Source: Actinoplanes flavus (GTDB taxonomy: Bacteria > Actinomycetota > Actinomycetes > Mycobacteriales > Micromonosporaceae). Taken from it: 40,727 nucleotides of DNA. Position numbers and translations under genes: made by a program. Below are positions 6,871 to 15,333 of the stretch, in pieces; position 1 is the stretch's first letter, and every line of letters starts with the position of its first letter. The notes beneath the pieces are model-generated. The model saw only the letters and a list, made by a program, of their open reading frames with translations. It did no database searches and was not told the origin of the DNA. The stretch lies in contig NZ_JAGFNS010000026.1 in assembly GCF_017592555.1 (NCBI RefSeq), positions 1 to 40,727 of the forward strand, given 5' to 3'.

Positions 6871-9681
6871 ATGGCCAGACAGGGGGACGACGGGCCGCTT
6901 GTCGGGCGCACCGGCACGCTGGCCGACATCCAGTCCTACCTGCGCGACGTCGGTCCCGGCGGGACAGCCGCGGTGTTCGTGACCGGGGAGAGCGGCATCG
7001 GCAAGAGCCGCCTGCTGCGGGAGACCGCCGACGCCTTGCGCGGGACGGGCTTCGCGGTGCTTTTCGGCACCTGTCTCGACATCGGGGACGCGTCGCCGCT
7101 GCACCCGGTGCTCCAGGCGTTGCGCCGGCACGACGGCAGCGGCCCGAACGCGGCCGCCGACGACGCCGGCGCGCTTCTCGACCGGGTCTCGCGCGACCTG
7201 CGCCGGATCGCCGGCGACCAGCAGCTGCTGCTCGTGCTCGACGATCTCCAGTGGGCCGACCGCAGCACCCGGCAGTTGCTGCTCTACCTGCTCGCCGGCC
7301 TCGGTGACGTCCGCGTCTCGGTGCTCGCCGCGATCCGGGCCGAGGCGCTGCACGGCACCCACCCGCTGCGCCGGGTGCTGGCCGAGCTGCGCCGTCTGCG
7401 GTCGGTGCGGGTGGTCGACCTGGCCCCGCTCAACCAGGCCCAGACCCACGAGCTGGTGGCCGCGATCGTCGGCGGCACTGTCGCCGTGGAGGACGCGGAG
7501 CGGGTCTTCAAGCGCAGCGGCGGCAACCCGTTCGTCGTCGAGGAGCTGGCCCGGGACCTGCGTGACGGCCGGGTCGAGCTGTCCGACACGCTGCGCGAGA
7601 TCTTCCTGTCCAGGGTGGACGAGCTGCCGGCGCACGCGCACACCGTGGTGCACGCCATCGCGGCCGGTGTGGAGCCGGTGGAGCACGCCGTGCTGGCCGG
7701 GGTCGTGCCGCTGCCCGAGGACCAGTTGATCGAGGCGATCCGGGCGGCCGTGACGCACCGGTTCGTGGCCCGGGACGGCGACGGCTACAAGCTGCGGCAC
7801 CGGCTGGTCGCCGAGGTGCTGGAGCAGGAGGTGCTGCCGGCCGAGGCGGCGTCGCTGCACCGGCGGTACGCGGAGGCCCTCGAGTCGATCGACGGCGAAC
7901 CGGACAACGCCCGCCTGGCGTACCACTGGCAGCGGGCCGGCGAACCGGGCCGGGCGCTGCCCGCCGTGGTGGCCGCCGCCCGCACCGCCGAGAGCATGTA
8001 CGGCTTCGCCGAGGCGCACCGCTACTGGACGATCGCGCTCCAGCTCACCGACGAGGCCGACCGCCGCCGCACCGAGCTGCTGGCGAACGCCGCCGAGTCG
8101 GCCCACCAGTGCGGCGAGCATCTGCTGGCACTGGCCCGCCTGGAGGAGCTGGCCGGCCGGCCGGACGCCCCCGGTCAGGCCGGGGTGCATCTGCGGCGGG
8201 CCCGCTACCTGGCGGCCGCCGGGCGCTCGGCGACCGCCGAGACGGAGTACCACCGCGCTCTCGAGGCGCCCGACTGCACCCCGCGCCAGCGGGCCTCAGC
8301 GGCGGCCTACCTGGCCGAGCTGCTGCTGCACCTGGGCCGGTACGCGGACGCCAACCAGCATGCCCGCGAGGCCCTGGAGCTGGCCGCGGTGAACGGGGCG
8401 ACCGCCGACCTGGTCCGGGCGAGCGCCGCGCTCGGCTTCAGCGCGGCCTTCCGCGAGGATCCGGACGCCGGCCTGGCCGTGATCCGCCACGGCGTGGAGA
8501 TCGCCGAGCGGTCCGGCCACCCGGACGACCTGGGCGTGGCCTACCTGCACCTCGCCGAGCTGCTGGCCGGCCCGCTGAACAGCGTCGAGGAGGGGGTCCT
8601 GGTGGCCCGCCGCGGCGCGGAGAAGCTCTCCTCGCTCGGTGTCGGCCGGACCTACCAGACCAGGCTACTGGCGATCGCCGCGAATGGACTGTTCAGAATC
8701 GGACAGTGGGCCGAGGCGGACGCCGTACTGGACTCCGCGATGCGCAACCGTCCGTCCGGCGCCGACGCGGTCGAGCTGCTGCTGGCCCGATGCCGGCTCT
8801 GGGTCGGTTTCGGGGAGCTGGACAACGCCCGCCGCAACCTGGACGCGGCGGCGACCCTGCTGGCCGGCGGCGGCGCCCGGCACGTGCTGCCGATGCTGAC
8901 CCTGCGGGCCGGCATGGCGATCTGGCTGGGCGAACACGGTGATGCCCGGGCCGCGGTGCAGCGTGGGCTGACCGAGTCCCGCTCCGACGACCTGGTGCTG
9001 CTCGCGGTGCTGGCCTGGCACGGGCTACGGGCCGAGGCGGAGGCGCGCGTGGCCGGCCAGCCGGTCGACGCGGGTGCGGTGCGGCGCCTGCGGACGGTGA
9101 TGGATCGCCTGGTCAAGGGGGTGGTGGAGGCGCCGCCCGCGGTCCGGGCGGTGGTCGACGGCTACCTCGACCTGTGCACCGCCGAGCTGAGCCGGGTGGA
9201 GGACCGGCACGATCCGGAGCCGTGGGCACGGGCGGCGTCGGTCTGGGACCGGCGGCAGCAGCCCTACCCGGCGGCCTATTCGCGCCTGCGGCACGCCGAG
9301 GCGTCGTTGCAGCGCCGGGTCCGGCGGGCGGCGGCGATCTCCGGGCTCCGCCAGGCCTACGGGACCGCGATCGCGATGGGCGCCCGGCCTCTAGCGAGCG
9401 AGATCGCGGGGGTGGCCCAGCGCTTCCGGGTCGCGCTCGCCGACGACGCGGAGACGATGCCGATGGCGGCGCCCGAGCAGCCCGCCGACGAGCTGTCCTC
9501 GCTGACCGGCCGGGAGCGCGAGGTGCTGGCCGCGGTCGCCGAGGGCTTGACTAACCGGGAGATCGGTGAGTTGCTCTTCATCAGCGAGCGCACCGTGGGC
9601 GTACACCTCGGGCACATCTTCGACAAATTGCAGGTGCGTACCCGGGTACAGGCCAGTCGCGTCTTCCTGACGGCGGCCTGA
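6871..9681 (+). CDS. LAL-type AAA ATPase / LuxR transcriptional regulator
   Basis: 936 residues from ATG 6871; an in-frame GTG at 6808 is less likely because a -10 hexamer sits directly before the ATG. An N-terminal AAA/STAND-type ATPase has Walker A GESGIGKS at 39-46 and a Walker B with LVLDDLQWAD at about 120-130. A long alpha-helical, TPR-like region rich in Ala/Leu/Glu follows. The last ~65 residues are a LuxR helix-turn-helix (LTGREREVL, GLTNREIGELLFISERTVGVHLGHI). Such LAL/MalT-like proteins bind ATP and an inducer, oligomerise and activate target promoters. The target is unknown; the divergent cyclase gene and downstream DUF5995 gene are candidates. Confidence 0.9.
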   Translation: MARQGDDGPLVGRTGTLADIQSYLRDVGPGGTAAVFVTGESGIGKSRLLRETADALRGTGFAVLFGTCLDIGDASPLHPVLQALRRHDGSGPNAAADDAGALLDRVSRDLRRIAGDQQLLLVLDDLQWADRSTRQLLLYLLAGLGDVRVSVLAAIRAEALHGTHPLRRVLAELRRLRSVRVVDLAPLNQAQTHELVAAIVGGTVAVEDAERVFKRSGGNPFVVEELARDLRDGRVELSDTLREIFLSRVDELPAHAHTVVHAIAAGVEPVEHAVLAGVVPLPEDQLIEAIRAAVTHRFVARDGDGYKLRHRLVAEVLEQEVLPAEAASLHRRYAEALESIDGEPDNARLAYHWQRAGEPGRALPAVVAAARTAESMYGFAEAHRYWTIALQLTDEADRRRTELLANAAESAHQCGEHLLALARLEELAGRPDAPGQAGVHLRRARYLAAAGRSATAETEYHRALEAPDCTPRQRASAAAYLAELLLHLGRYADANQHAREALELAAVNGATADLVRASAALGFSAAFREDPDAGLAVIRHGVEIAERSGHPDDLGVAYLHLAELLAGPLNSVEEGVLVARRGAEKLSSLGVGRTYQTRLLAIAANGLFRIGQWAEADAVLDSAMRNRPSGADAVELLLARCRLWVGFGELDNARRNLDAAATLLAGGGARHVLPMLTLRAGMAIWLGEHGDARAAVQRGLTESRSDDLVLLAVLAWHGLRAEAEARVAGQPVDAGAVRRLRTVMDRLVKGVVEAPPAVRAVVDGYLDLCTAELSRVEDRHDPEPWARAASVWDRRQQPYPAAYSRLRHAEASLQRRVRRAAAISGLRQAYGTAIAMGARPLASEIAGVAQRFRVALADDAETMPMAAPEQPADELSSLTGREREVLAAVAEGLTNREIGELLFISERTVGVHLGHIFDKLQVRTRVQASRVFLTAA

Positions 9682-9780
9682 CCAGGCAATCGTTATCTCG
9701 CCGTGACATACGTACGCGGAATACGTAGTTCTACCGATCCGATCGGCGGACCCCCGGTGGAAGTGTGAGCCGCACGGGGG

Positions 9781-9816
9781 AGCACCGCCCGGCGACCAGC
9801 TTCGCCGGGCGGTGCT
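9781..9816. terminator. Strong hairpin between the LuxR regulator and the DUF5995 gene
   Basis: A 15-bp perfect stem (9781-9795 with 9802-9816) with a 6-nt loop, followed by GGGG and no T tract. It lies 100 bp past the regulator stop and 40 bp before the next start. It is probably a terminator. Upstream, at about 9705-9755, are two ATACGTA copies and a CCGATC/GATCGG palindrome that could be operator elements. Confidence 0.6.
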
Positions 9817-9856
9817 GGGGGCCCTCCGCTGCACTGCATCATTCACGGAGGAACCC

Positions 9857-10627
9857 ATGACCCAGCCCATCTGGGGCCCCGTTCAGCAGGAGATGTCCGA
9901 CATCCTGCAACGGCACCCCGACGACGTGCCCGGAGTGGTAGACCAGCTCGCGAAACTGCAAGAGGTCCTGTGCCAGGTACCGCCGTTGCTCCATGGCAAC
10001 CCGCTGGCCGACTTCAACAAGCTCTACCTCACGATCACCGAGAACGTGCTCGAGCGTCTCTACGCCGGCAAGTTCAAGGACCCGGCGTTCCTGGCTCGCC
10101 TCGACGTCGAGTTCGCGGCGCGCTACTTCGACGCTCTGCGCTACTGGACCGAAGGCAGCCCGGCGTGTCCGGGTGTGTGGGCCGGCCTGTTCTGCCGGGT
10201 GCCCGGGCCGGATGCCCGGCCACTGCCCTCGGCGGTCGCCGGCGTCAACGCGCACATCAATTTCGATCTGCCGTTCGCGCTGGTCACCACCTTCGACCAC
10301 CTGGGCAGCGACCCGGTGGACGGCAGCGACCAGCACCACGACTACCTCCAGGTCAACGACATCTTCGCCGAGGAGATCCCGGGCCTGCGCCGCGGTTACC
10401 TCGATCGCTGGCAGCTGCTCATCGACACGATGAACGGCGATCTCGACGACTGGTGGCAGGGCGAGATGGTGGAATACACCCGCAATGTCGCCTGGCGCAA
10501 CGCTCAGAAGATCTGGGCTCTGCGCCACGACATGATCGAGCTCGACAAGGAGCGGCGGCGGCTCGACAAGACCGCCACCGGTCTCGGCAAGCTCCTCCTG
10601 TCGCCCTTCGGCGAATTCCTGCAGTAA
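9857..10627 (+). CDS. DUF5995 family protein
   Basis: 256 residues. ATG 9857 has an excellent ribosome site (GGAGGAA, five bases upstream). The sequence is soluble, with no signal peptide or membrane segment, and is rich in aromatics and His. Conserved-looking blocks include HINFDLPFAL, DHxDYxxVN-like HHDYLQVNDIF, and a C-terminal charged helix with ERRRLDKTATG. I recognise the DUF5995 pattern; no biochemical role is established to my knowledge. The HINFDL and HHDY histidines could be a metal or heme site, which is inference only. Regulation by the upstream LuxR protein is possible from position. Confidence 0.75.
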   Translation: MTQPIWGPVQQEMSDILQRHPDDVPGVVDQLAKLQEVLCQVPPLLHGNPLADFNKLYLTITENVLERLYAGKFKDPAFLARLDVEFAARYFDALRYWTEGSPACPGVWAGLFCRVPGPDARPLPSAVAGVNAHINFDLPFALVTTFDHLGSDPVDGSDQHHDYLQVNDIFAEEIPGLRRGYLDRWQLLIDTMNGDLDDWWQGEMVEYTRNVAWRNAQKIWALRHDMIELDKERRRLDKTATGLGKLLLSPFGEFLQ

Positions 10628-10636
10628 TCGCCCCGA

Positions 10637-10666
10637 GACTCGGCCACGCGGGGGGCGCGGCCGGGT
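10637..10666 (+). terminator. Candidate terminator after the DUF5995 gene
   Basis: The arm GACTCGGCCACGC pairs with GCGCGGCCGGGTC across a short G loop, with one G-U pair and one mismatch, ten bases after the stop codon. The following sequence is unreliable, so the 3' flank cannot be judged. Confidence 0.4.
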
Positions 10667-10758
10667 CGGGGACCGTGGGGGGGGGGCCGGCCCCCGGGGG
10701 GGGGGGGGGGCGCCGCCGCGGGGGAAACACGCCCCCCGGGGGGGGGGCGCCCGGACCC
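10667..10758. other. Homopolymer-rich block, probable assembly artefact
   Basis: Runs of ten or more G occur at about 10676-10710 and again near 10738-10747, broken by CCCCC and GGGGG blocks. This is unlike the rest of the window except its extreme right end. The block interrupts the 3' end of the minus-strand lipoprotein gene. I treat it as unresolved sequence, and the linkage of the two flanks as unproven. Confidence 0.65.
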
Positions 10759-11203
10759 CGCCCACACCGATCGTCGCGCCCACGGTCACGGCGTCGCGCT
10801 CGGTCTTCTCCCGCTTCACCCGGTCGACCACCCGCAGCGGGTCACCGAAGGTCCACGAACCCTCGAACCCGTCGGACGACTTCACGGTGAACCGGTCACC
10901 CTCCACCGCGGTGACCTCGCCACGCTGGACCACGACCGTGCGTGTGCCGCCGTCACGTGTCTCCACCACCACCTCACCGTGCAGTGCGTTCTTCCGCAAC
11001 AGCTTGCGGACGGCGTGGGGCCGCACCTTGCCGGGAGCGGTGGACGGGCCGTCGGCGAGCTCCTCGGTGAAGCCGACCTCCTGGAGAGCGACCGACTCGG
11101 CGGCCGTGTCCACCTCGGGCGTGTCCACATCGGGCGCGCCGCAACCGGCCAGGGCCACGGCCAGGGCGGCGCTCAACATCAGGACCTTCGGGGTACGAGT
11201 CAT
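10759..11203 (-). CDS. Lipoprotein, C-terminus lost in the homopolymer block (partial)
   Basis: About 148 credible residues from ATG 11203 (a GTG at 11209 is alternative). The N-terminus is a lipoprotein signal: Lys, a hydrophobic stretch, then lipobox LAGC with the lipidated cysteine at C21. The mature part is acidic, then has a conserved-looking module (HGEVVVETRDGG, RGEVTAVEGDRFTVKSSDGFEGSW, WTFGDPLRVVDR) like small beta-rich secreted domains. The frame then enters Pro/Arg-only translation of the G/C block, so the real end is unknown. It follows the histidine kinase gene by 35 bp on the same strand and is probably the third gene of that operon, perhaps a sensed or regulated envelope factor. 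Confidence 0.7.
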
Positions 11204-11238
11204 GCCCACGATCCTGGGCCGCCCGCGATCGAACCGTG

Positions 11239-12624
11239 TCAGCCCATTGTTCGGGGACGGTAAAGCTCCACGGTGAACATGGCGCCGCCCTCCGGGGCAT
11301 GCCCCGCCGTGATCCGCCCACCGAGCCGGGTCACGAGCCGGGCCGCCAGCGCCAGCCCGAGCCCGCTGCCCACCTCGCGCACACCCCGGTAGCGCCGGTT
11401 CAGCTCGCCCCGCTCGAACGCCACCGCCAGATCGTCGTCGGTGAACCCGGGCCCACCGTCACGGACCTCGACGATCCCCCCGCCGGCGGACGGCCGGGCC
11501 GCCAGGATCAACGGGGCACCACCCGGGACCACCCGCAACGCGTTCTCGCAGAGGCCGTCCAGCACCTGCCGGATCCGCCCGGCATCGGTGTGGACGACGA
11601 CCGGAGCGCCCGGCGCCTCGACGGTCAGCGACGGACCGTCGGCGCCGCACCGGGCCGCCCAGGCCCGCCCCGCGTCGCGGACCAGCTCGGCGAGATCCAC
11701 CTCGGTCACGTCGAGCGGCAGGTCCGCGGCCTCCAGGCGGGAGAGCACCAGCAGATCGGAGATCAGGCGGTCCAGCCGCTGGGCCTCGCCGAGCATGGTG
11801 GCGCCCGCGCCGGCCGTGTCGTCGCCGGTGATCACCCGATCGGCGAGCGCCTCCGCATAACCCCGGATGGTGGCCAGCGGGGTACGCAGTTCGTGCGACA
11901 CCGACAGCAGGAAGTCGCGCTCCCGGCCCTCGCTGGTCTGCAGGGCGGCGGCGAGCTGGTTGAACGCGTCGGCGAGCCGGGCCGCCTCGGACGGGCCGGC
12001 CCGGGAGATCCGCACCGAACGGTCCCCCGCGGACAGGCGGGTGGCGGCGGCCGCGGCCCGCGCGATCGGCCGGGTCATGAAGCGGGCCAGCACCGTGCCG
12101 GCGAGGACCCCGCCGGCCAGGCCGATGACCAGCGCCACCCAGACGCCGCCGAGCACCCGGGCGGCCAGGTTGGTGGCGACCTTACGGGTCAGCACGACGC
12201 CGCCGGCCCGGCCGGGCAGCGGCCGGGCCGCGACGAACGACAGCCGCCCGGAGACCTTGCCGCGGACGTCGACGGTCTCGCCCGCGGCCACCCGGCGCAC
12301 CAGCCGTGGCGGAAGCCCGGCACGGTCGGCGCGGCCGTTGCGGATCAGGTAGATCTCGACGCCCTCGGCGCGCAGCCGGTCGACGATCCGGGCCCGGACG
12401 GCGGGGCGCTCGTCGGTGAGCAGCTCGACCGCGAGCACGGTCTGGTTCATCAACTCGGTGCGGACCTGGGTGTTCACCGACCGGATCGCGATGGGCACGG
12501 CCACCATCGTGGTCGCGATCACCGAGACGAGCGCGGTGGCGGTGGTGACGAGGACGGCGCGGCCGGTCAGCGTGCCGAAGAAGTGCCGCACGGCGGGGGC
12601 CCACGCCCGGGGCGGTCTCGGCAT
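11239..12624 (-). CDS. Membrane sensor histidine kinase
   Basis: 461 residues from ATG 12624, chosen because GGAAGGG lies ten bases upstream; a GTG at 12633 is too close to that site. Transmembrane segments are at about 23-47 and 158-180, flanking a ~110-residue extracytoplasmic domain. A HAMP linker follows, then the H-box SVSHELRTPL with phosphoacceptor H244, an N-box (CENAL), a G1 box (VRDGGPGF) and a G2 box (GSGLGLALA). It belongs to the OmpR-linked kinase class. It starts 27 bp after the response regulator stop on the same strand, so the two are a cognate pair. Confidence 0.92.
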   Translation of the reverse strand: MPRPPRAWAPAVRHFFGTLTGRAVLVTTATALVSVIATTMVAVPIAIRSVNTQVRTELMNQTVLAVELLTDERPAVRARIVDRLRAEGVEIYLIRNGRADRAGLPPRLVRRVAAGETVDVRGKVSGRLSFVAARPLPGRAGGVVLTRKVATNLAARVLGGVWVALVIGLAGGVLAGTVLARFMTRPIARAAAAATRLSAGDRSVRISRAGPSEAARLADAFNQLAAALQTSEGRERDFLLSVSHELRTPLATIRGYAEALADRVITGDDTAGAGATMLGEAQRLDRLISDLLVLSRLEAADLPLDVTEVDLAELVRDAGRAWAARCGADGPSLTVEAPGAPVVVHTDAGRIRQVLDGLCENALRVVPGGAPLILAARPSAGGGIVEVRDGGPGFTDDDLAVAFERGELNRRYRGVREVGSGLGLALAARLVTRLGGRITAGHAPEGGAMFTVELYRPRTMG

Positions 12625-12651
12625 GATCAGCACGCCCTTCCGGAACGGGAC

Positions 12652-13353
12652 CTACGCATCGGCCGAATACCCCACTCCGCGGACCGTCCGGATGAGGGCG
12701 GCGGCCGGGCCCAGCTTGGCGCGGACCTGCGCGACGTGCACGTCGACCGTCCGGGTGCCGGCGTGCGAGGCGTAACCCCAGACGGCGGCCAGCAGCTCCT
12801 CCCGGGTGAAGACCCGGCCGGGCCGGCCCACCAGGTGCGCCAGCAGGTCGAACTCGGTCGCCGTGAGGGTCAGCGACCGGCCCTGGAGCGCGGCGGTCCG
12901 GCGGCCGGGATCGAGGGTGAGCGGGCCCAGGCTGCGCACCCGCTCCGCCCCGGCCGGGCCGGCCGCCCGCCGCAGCAGCGCCTTGACCCGGGTGACCAGC
13001 TCGCGTGGGCTGAACGGTTTGGTGACGTAGTCGTCGCCACCCAGCTCCAGCCCGAGGATGCGGTCGACCTCGTCGTCCCGCGCGGTCAGGAAGATCACCG
13101 GGGTCCAGTCGTCGTCGGCGCGCAGGCGGCGGCAGATCTCGGTGCCGTCCATGCCGGGCAGCGCGATGTCCAGAATGCACACGACCGGCCGCAGCCGCCG
13201 GGCGGCGAGCAGGCCGGCGGCGCCGTCGTGCTCGACCTGCACCCCGAAGCCCTCCCGGCTCAGGTAGAGCCGGACCAGGTCGGCGATCGGCCGCTCGTCC
13301 TCCACCACGAGGACCAGCCCTCTGCCCACCGCGCCCGTCACGGCACACATCAT
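12652..13353 (-). CDS. OmpR/PhoB-family response regulator
   Basis: 233 residues from ATG 13353; ATG 13350 and GTG 13341 are alternatives and none has a good ribosome site. The receiver domain has acidic D19/E20, phosphoacceptor D62 (LDIALPGMDG), the switch Thr in FLTARDD and K112 (YVTKPFSPREL). The C-terminal winged-helix DNA-binding domain ends RTVRGVGYSADA, typical of the family. It leads a minus-strand operon with the histidine kinase and lipoprotein genes. Targets are unknown, but the adjacent lipoprotein gene suggests an envelope response. Confidence 0.92.
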   Translation of the reverse strand: MMCAVTGAVGRGLVLVVEDERPIADLVRLYLSREGFGVQVEHDGAAGLLAARRLRPVVCILDIALPGMDGTEICRRLRADDDWTPVIFLTARDDEVDRILGLELGGDDYVTKPFSPRELVTRVKALLRRAAGPAGAERVRSLGPLTLDPGRRTAALQGRSLTLTATEFDLLAHLVGRPGRVFTREELLAAVWGYASHAGTRTVDVHVAQVRAKLGPAAALIRTVRGVGYSADA

Positions 13354-13476
13354 GCCGCGCGGCGGGGCGCGCGAACGTACGAGGAAGGTAAGACCCGACC
13401 GGGTGACGTGTGTGTTCCGCCCCGTTCTGTGCGACATCTCCGATCCTGGTCGGCCTGACCTGCGCCCGGGCGATCG

Positions 13477-13513
13477 TGGAAACGCTCCCAAAATCGTCGT
13501 GGAAGCGCTTTCT
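13477..13513. promoter_or_regulatory. Two LacI/CebR-type operator-like sites
   Basis: TGGAAACGCTCCCA at 13477-13490 and TGGAAGCGCTTTCT at 13500-13513 are 14-bp imperfect palindromes with a central CG or GC, 23 bp apart. They match the TGGGAGCGCTCCCA/TGGAAACGTTTCCA style of operator bound by LacI-family sugar regulators in actinobacteria. TATAAA follows at about 13522. No sugar gene lies next to them; the next gene is the reductase at 13885. Confidence 0.55.
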
Positions 13514-13686
13514 TCCCGTGCTATAAAGGCGACAGCGGCGGGGCGCCCGCGAGCGTGGACGCCGCGTGCCCAGTGCCGTTGCGCTCCTCGGCAGCTCCAT
13601 CCCCGAGCCGGGCGAGGCGTCGCACACGGGGGGATGCCTCGCCCACCGTCGTCACCGGGCCGCCCGCGAAAGATCGTGGACGGCCC

Positions 13687-13749
13687 GGTCCGGCCGGCTC
13701 TCAGCGCTGCCGTGATGCGCCTGAGACAGCCCTGAGACCCGGCCGGACC
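13687..13749 (-). repeat. 63-bp palindromic interspersed repeat, intergenic copy
   Basis: Perfect 11-bp terminal inverted repeats (13687-13697 and 13739-13749, GGTCCGGCCGG) bound a 63-bp element. On the minus strand the inside reads TCAGGGCTGTCTCA, then 12 variable bases, then CAGCGCT and GAGAGCC. The same order and spacing occur twice in the DUF5682 gene near 20686 and 20749. Confidence 0.75.
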
Positions 13750-13884
13750 ACCCACTCACGCCCGGCGGGCGCGGCATGGTCCGGACCCGGCAGGCGCTCG
13801 CGGGTCTGGTACGGCGGGTTCGCGTAGCCCGTACCGGAAAGGATGTTTGGTGTGCCGGCGGCGGATGAGGGAAGACTGAGTGGC

Positions 13885-14865
13885 ATGGCCTATGTCGAAT
13901 CGGGTGAGTTCACCCGGGACCAGCGGTACATCGCCACCCGGATCACCGCGGACGGGCGCGACGGCTTCCCGGTGGAGCCGGGGCGGTACCGGCTCGTGGT
14001 GAGCCGGGCGTGCCCATGGGCGAACCGGGCGATCATCGTGCGCCGGCTGCTCGGGCTGGAGGACGCGCTGTCGATGGGGGTGTGCGGGCCGACCCACGAC
14101 GCACGTAGCTGGACGTTCGACCTGGATCCGGGCGGGCGCGACCCGGTGCTCGGGATCGAGCGACTGCAAGAGGCGTTTCTCAAGCGGTACCCGGACTACG
14201 ACAAGGGCATCACCGTCCCGGCGATCGTGGACGTGCCGACCGGCCAGGTGGTCACCAACGACTTCGCGCAGATCACGATCGACCTGTCGCTGGAGTGGAC
14301 GGCGCTGCATCGCGAGGGCGCACCGGATCTCTACCCGGCGTCGCTGCGGGACGAGATCGACGAGGTGAACGAGGTCGTCTACGCGGACGTGAACAACGGC
14401 GTCTACCGGGCCGGCTTCGCGGGATCGCAGGAGGCCTACGAGAAGGCCTACGACCGGCTGTTCCGACGGCTCGACCGGTTGTCCGACCGGCTCGGGTCCC
14501 GGCGTTACCTGGTCGGTGACACGATCACCGAGGCGGACGTCCGGCTGTTCACCACGCTGGTCCGGTTCGACGCGGTCTATCACGGCCATTTCAAGTGCAA
14601 CCGGCACAAGCTGACCGAGATGCCGGTGCTGTGGGCCTACGCGCGTGACCTGTTCCAGACGCCCGGGTTCGGCGACACCATCGACTTCACGCAGATCAAG
14701 CGGCACTACTACGAGGTGCACCGGGACATCAACCCGGCCGGCATCGTGCCGGCCGGACCGGACCTCTCCGGTTGGCTCACCCCGCACGGGCGCGAGGCGC
14801 TGGGCGGCCGGCCCTTCGGGGACGGGACGCCGCCCGTCTCACAGCCCGTGCAGCAGTTCGCGTAG
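13885..14865 (+). CDS. Glutathionyl-hydroquinone reductase (Xi-class GST)
   Basis: 326 residues from ATG 13885, with GAGGGAAG ten bases upstream; GTG 13852 and ATG 13843 are in-frame alternatives. The family reduces glutathionylated, or in actinobacteria probably mycothiol-linked, hydroquinones using a catalytic cysteine. That cysteine is in SRACPWANR. The Xi-class features WTF, ITVPAIVD and a GST-C domain with RRYLVGDTITEADVRLFTTLVRFD...YHGHFKCN are all present, and the length is normal. The thiol used in vivo is inference, since these bacteria generally lack glutathione. The 3' end overlaps the convergent marR gene by 27 bp. Confidence 0.9.
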   Translation: MAYVESGEFTRDQRYIATRITADGRDGFPVEPGRYRLVVSRACPWANRAIIVRRLLGLEDALSMGVCGPTHDARSWTFDLDPGGRDPVLGIERLQEAFLKRYPDYDKGITVPAIVDVPTGQVVTNDFAQITIDLSLEWTALHREGAPDLYPASLRDEIDEVNEVVYADVNNGVYRAGFAGSQEAYEKAYDRLFRRLDRLSDRLGSRRYLVGDTITEADVRLFTTLVRFDAVYHGHFKCNRHKLTEMPVLWAYARDLFQTPGFGDTIDFTQIKRHYYEVHRDINPAGIVPAGPDLSGWLTPHGREALGGRPFGDGTPPVSQPVQQFA

Positions 14866-15330
14866 CAGGGCGCTGAGCTGCGCGCTCTTCTCCGGCGGCA
14901 GGTGGGCGAGGAGGCGCTGCTGCTCGGCCAGGCCGGCGGCGACCGCCTCGTCGGCGAGGGCGCGGCCGCGCTCGGTGAGACGGACCAGGATGGCCCGGCG
15001 GTCGTTCGGGTCCGGTGAGCGGGTGACCAGGCCGGCCTTCTCCAGGCGGTCCAGCCGGGCCGTGGTGCCGCCGGTGCTGAGCATCATCGACGCGGCCAGC
15101 GCGCCCGGCGACAGCTGGAACGGTTCGCCGGAGCGGCGCAGCGTGGCCAGCACGTCGAATTCGGGGCGGCCGATGCCGAACCGGCCGTAGGCGCGCTCGG
15201 TGACGTCACCGGCCAGCCTGCTGAGGCGGAAGATCCGGCCGAAGACGCCCATGGCGGCGGTGTCCAGGTCGGGGCGTTCGCGGGCCCACTGTCCGAGGAT
15301 GCGGTCGATGTCGTCGGTCACGTCACTCAT
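14839..15330 (-). CDS. MarR-family transcriptional regulator
   Basis: 163 residues from ATG 15330. The winged helix-turn-helix is clear: GIGRPEFDVLATLRRSG, LSPGALAASMMLSTGGTTARLDRLEKAGLV, then the wing SPDPNDRRAILVRLT. Long helices at both ends provide dimerisation. The gene diverges from an EamA exporter with 73 bp between starts, and that gap carries inverted repeats fitting a MarR operator. This suggests autoregulation and ligand-relieved repression of the exporter. Its 3' end overlaps the reductase gene on the other strand. Confidence 0.9.
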   Translation of the reverse strand: MSDVTDDIDRILGQWARERPDLDTAAMGVFGRIFRLSRLAGDVTERAYGRFGIGRPEFDVLATLRRSGEPFQLSPGALAASMMLSTGGTTARLDRLEKAGLVTRSPDPNDRRAILVRLTERGRALADEAVAAGLAEQQRLLAHLPPEKSAQLSALLRELLHGL

Positions 15331-15333
15331 TCT

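Larger units (their letters stand above)
13354..13842. other. ~490-bp non-coding region upstream of the reductase gene
   Basis: No gene is supported here. The region holds two LacI-type operator-like sites (13477-13513), a TATAAA at about 13522 that could be a -10, and a 63-bp palindromic element at 13687-13749. The plus-strand frames that span it are Arg/Pro-rich and match nothing I know. Confidence 0.6.

Noticed and set aside
11236..13458. Plus-strand 740-codon frame opposite the two-component genes
   Set aside because: Runs antisense through both conserved genes and has no domain or ribosome site.
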